Source: Oscillospiraceae bacterium
Lineage (GTDB): Bacteria; Bacillota; Clostridia; Oscillospirales; Ruminococcaceae
Reading direction: 5' to 3'
DNA length: 8,775 nucleotides
NCBI GenBank assembly: GCA_019413245.1
Contig: DXNX01000099.1
Location: forward strand, 1-8,775
Below are positions 5,785 to 8,775 of the stretch, piece after piece. The position numbers and the translations under genes are program-made. Position 1 is the stretch's first letter. Every line of letters starts with the position of its first letter. The notes under the pieces were generated by a model. The model searched no databases and had not been told where the DNA came from. It worked only from the letters and a program-made list of their open reading frames with translations.

Positions 5785-6732
5785 TCAGGCGGTCTTTTTG
5801 GGCTTGTTGACCAGGAAGATACCGCCGCACACCAGCACCAGGGCAGCCAGATACTGCCACTCGAACAGGGGCTCGGCGTTGAGCACCGCCGAGAGCAGGG
5901 TGGTGACCACCGGGATCAGCAGCCCGAACACCGCGATGCGGCTGACGGGGTTGTTTTTCATGAGCAGGGCCCACAGCACATACCCGGCGCCGGAAACAAA
6001 GGCCAGGTACAGCAGCACCGGCACAGCGGCGGGGCTTTGCGGGGCCAGAGAGCCACCCATGACAAAACCAATCAGGGCCAGGGCCAGACCGCCCGCGCCC
6101 AGGTTCAGGCAGCAGACGGCGAAGCTGTCGGCCTTCTGGGTCACGGACTTGTTCCATGGCCCGGCCACGGCAAACACCGCCGAAGCAATGAGCATGGCGC
6201 TGATGCCCCAGGCGCTGCCGCCGCCATGGTTGCCCAGGGTGGCCACCAGCACGCCGCCGAAGCCCAGCACGCAGCCCAGGGCCTTGCGGCCGGTCATGCG
6301 GTCCGCTGCTCCGTAGAGGAAGTGGGCCAGGATCACGCTGATAAAACTCTGGGTACTGTTGAGGATACTGCCGAAAGAGCCGGTGAGCTGGGCCACCGCC
6401 GAGTAGTAGAAGAAATACTGGGCGGCCGTCTGCCACAGGCCCAGGGCACAGCATTCCCCCAGCACCTTGCCGCGGGGCATGGGCAGGGGACGGCGCTCCA
6501 TGAGCGAGCCGCACACATACACCAGCACGCTGCTCAGCATGAAGCGGATGCCGGCAAAACAAAGGATGGACGGGGTATCGGCGGAATCAATCGCAAACAG
6601 GCGGTAGCCCAGTTTGATGAAAGGAAACGCCGAACCCCACAGGATATTGCAGAGGACGGCCAGGGCCACCGCTGCGGCGGGAACGGAAAAGAGCGCGTCC
6701 AGACGCGACTTCTGCGCGGGATTTGTCTCCAA
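5785..6732 (-). CDS. EamA/DMT-superfamily transporter
   Basis: This is a 315-aa inner-membrane protein with ten predicted helices (about 18-38, 55-76, 93-113, 120-140, 149-167, 174-191, 203-224, 235-257, 264-285 and 292-309) arranged as two EamA repeats. Typical features are NILWGSAFPFIKLGY (29-43) in the first helix, LNSTQSFISVILAHFLYG before helix 5, GxxLGFGGVLVA (152-164), and the matching second-repeat segment FGLLIPVVTTLLSAVLNAEPL near 269-289. Family members export or import metabolites such as amino acids; no substrate can be deduced. The start is TTG: no in-frame ATG occurs before residue 65, and GAAAGG (6745..6740) lies 7 nt upstream of the TTG. It sits between metG (97 nt upstream) and tatD (16 nt downstream). 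Confidence 0.93.
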   Translation of the reverse strand: METNPAQKSRLDALFSVPAAAVALAVLCNILWGSAFPFIKLGYRLFAIDSADTPSILCFAGIRFMLSSVLVYVCGSLMERRPLPMPRGKVLGECCALGLWQTAAQYFFYYSAVAQLTGSFGSILNSTQSFISVILAHFLYGAADRMTGRKALGCVLGFGGVLVATLGNHGGGSAWGISAMLIASAVFAVAGPWNKSVTQKADSFAVCCLNLGAGGLALALIGFVMGGSLAPQSPAAVPVLLYLAFVSGAGYVLWALLMKNNPVSRIAVFGLLIPVVTTLLSAVLNAEPLFEWQYLAALVLVCGGIFLVNKPKKTA

Positions 6733-6739
6733 AACAATG

Positions 6740-6745
6740 CCTTTC
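6740..6745 (-). promoter_or_regulatory. Ribosome binding site supporting the TTG start of the EamA transporter
   Basis: GAAAGG lies 7 nt before the TTG at 6732. With no early in-frame ATG and the first helix beginning only at residue 18, this site is the main reason to accept the rare start codon. Confidence 0.6.
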
Positions 6746-6782
6746 TAGTAGGGAAAAGGGGCGGCGGAACAGGTCCGCACAC

Positions 6783-6818
6783 AAAAAGCGGCGCCGCAAC
6801 CGCAGGGGAACAGCGCCG
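6783..6818 (-). terminator. Candidate weak terminator after metG
   Basis: On the minus strand CGGCGC (6818..6813) can pair with GCGCCG (6794..6789) around an 18-nt loop that may fold further. CTTTTTG follows. The stem is short and the T-run is only five bases. It could be partial termination between metG and the transporter gene, or simply GC-rich sequence. Confidence 0.45.
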
Positions 6819-6829
6819 TCAGGAAAATA

Positions 6830-8775
<1,946 letters not shown>

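Overview
The window looks like a GC-rich Gram-positive (Firmicutes/Clostridia) chromosome, most like the Faecalibacterium/Gemmiger/Subdoligranulum branch of Oscillospiraceae. That assignment is an inference from GC-rich coding DNA, strong GGAGG-type ribosome binding sites, short HisZ-dependent histidine biosynthesis, and a methionyl-tRNA synthetase with a C-terminal tRNA-binding domain. It has not been checked against any database. All supported genes lie on the minus strand, so the biological order runs from high to low coordinates. The first 22 bases are not genomic: they are the end of an Illumina Nextera adapter, so the contig breaks inside hisC.

Region 1 (8775 to 4678): a housekeeping block made of metG (5' end off the window), an EamA/DMT-type permease with a TTG start, tatD, and a 77-aa unknown protein that ends at a clear intrinsic terminator. 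The permease and tatD are 16 bp apart and probably cotranscribed. A weaker terminator-like hairpin follows metG. A 23-nt AT-rich inverted repeat sits just upstream of the 77-aa gene.

Region 2 (4547 to 3169): two poorly characterised genes. One is a TraX-family polytopic membrane protein. The other is a 117-aa membrane-anchored acidic, proline-rich protein with its own promoter and a strong terminator. Between them an 11-codon ORF, MANILAVDDCG, begins at the traX stop codon behind a strong Shine-Dalgarno sequence. It resembles the first residues of a CheY-like receiver but stops at once.

Region 3 (3068 to 23): the start of a histidine biosynthesis operon with a near-consensus promoter and a leader of only about 30 nt. 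Its first gene encodes one polypeptide joining HisZ (the HisRS-like regulatory subunit) to short-form HisG (ATP phosphoribosyltransferase). Then come hisD and the first 44 codons of hisC, each joined to the gene before it by a 4-bp ATGA overlap. These enzymes cover the first step (HisZG), the aminotransferase step (HisC) and the final two-step oxidation (HisD) of histidine synthesis. The HisZ-HisG fusion is the most notable biology here; I see no clear defence, mobile or CRISPR system.
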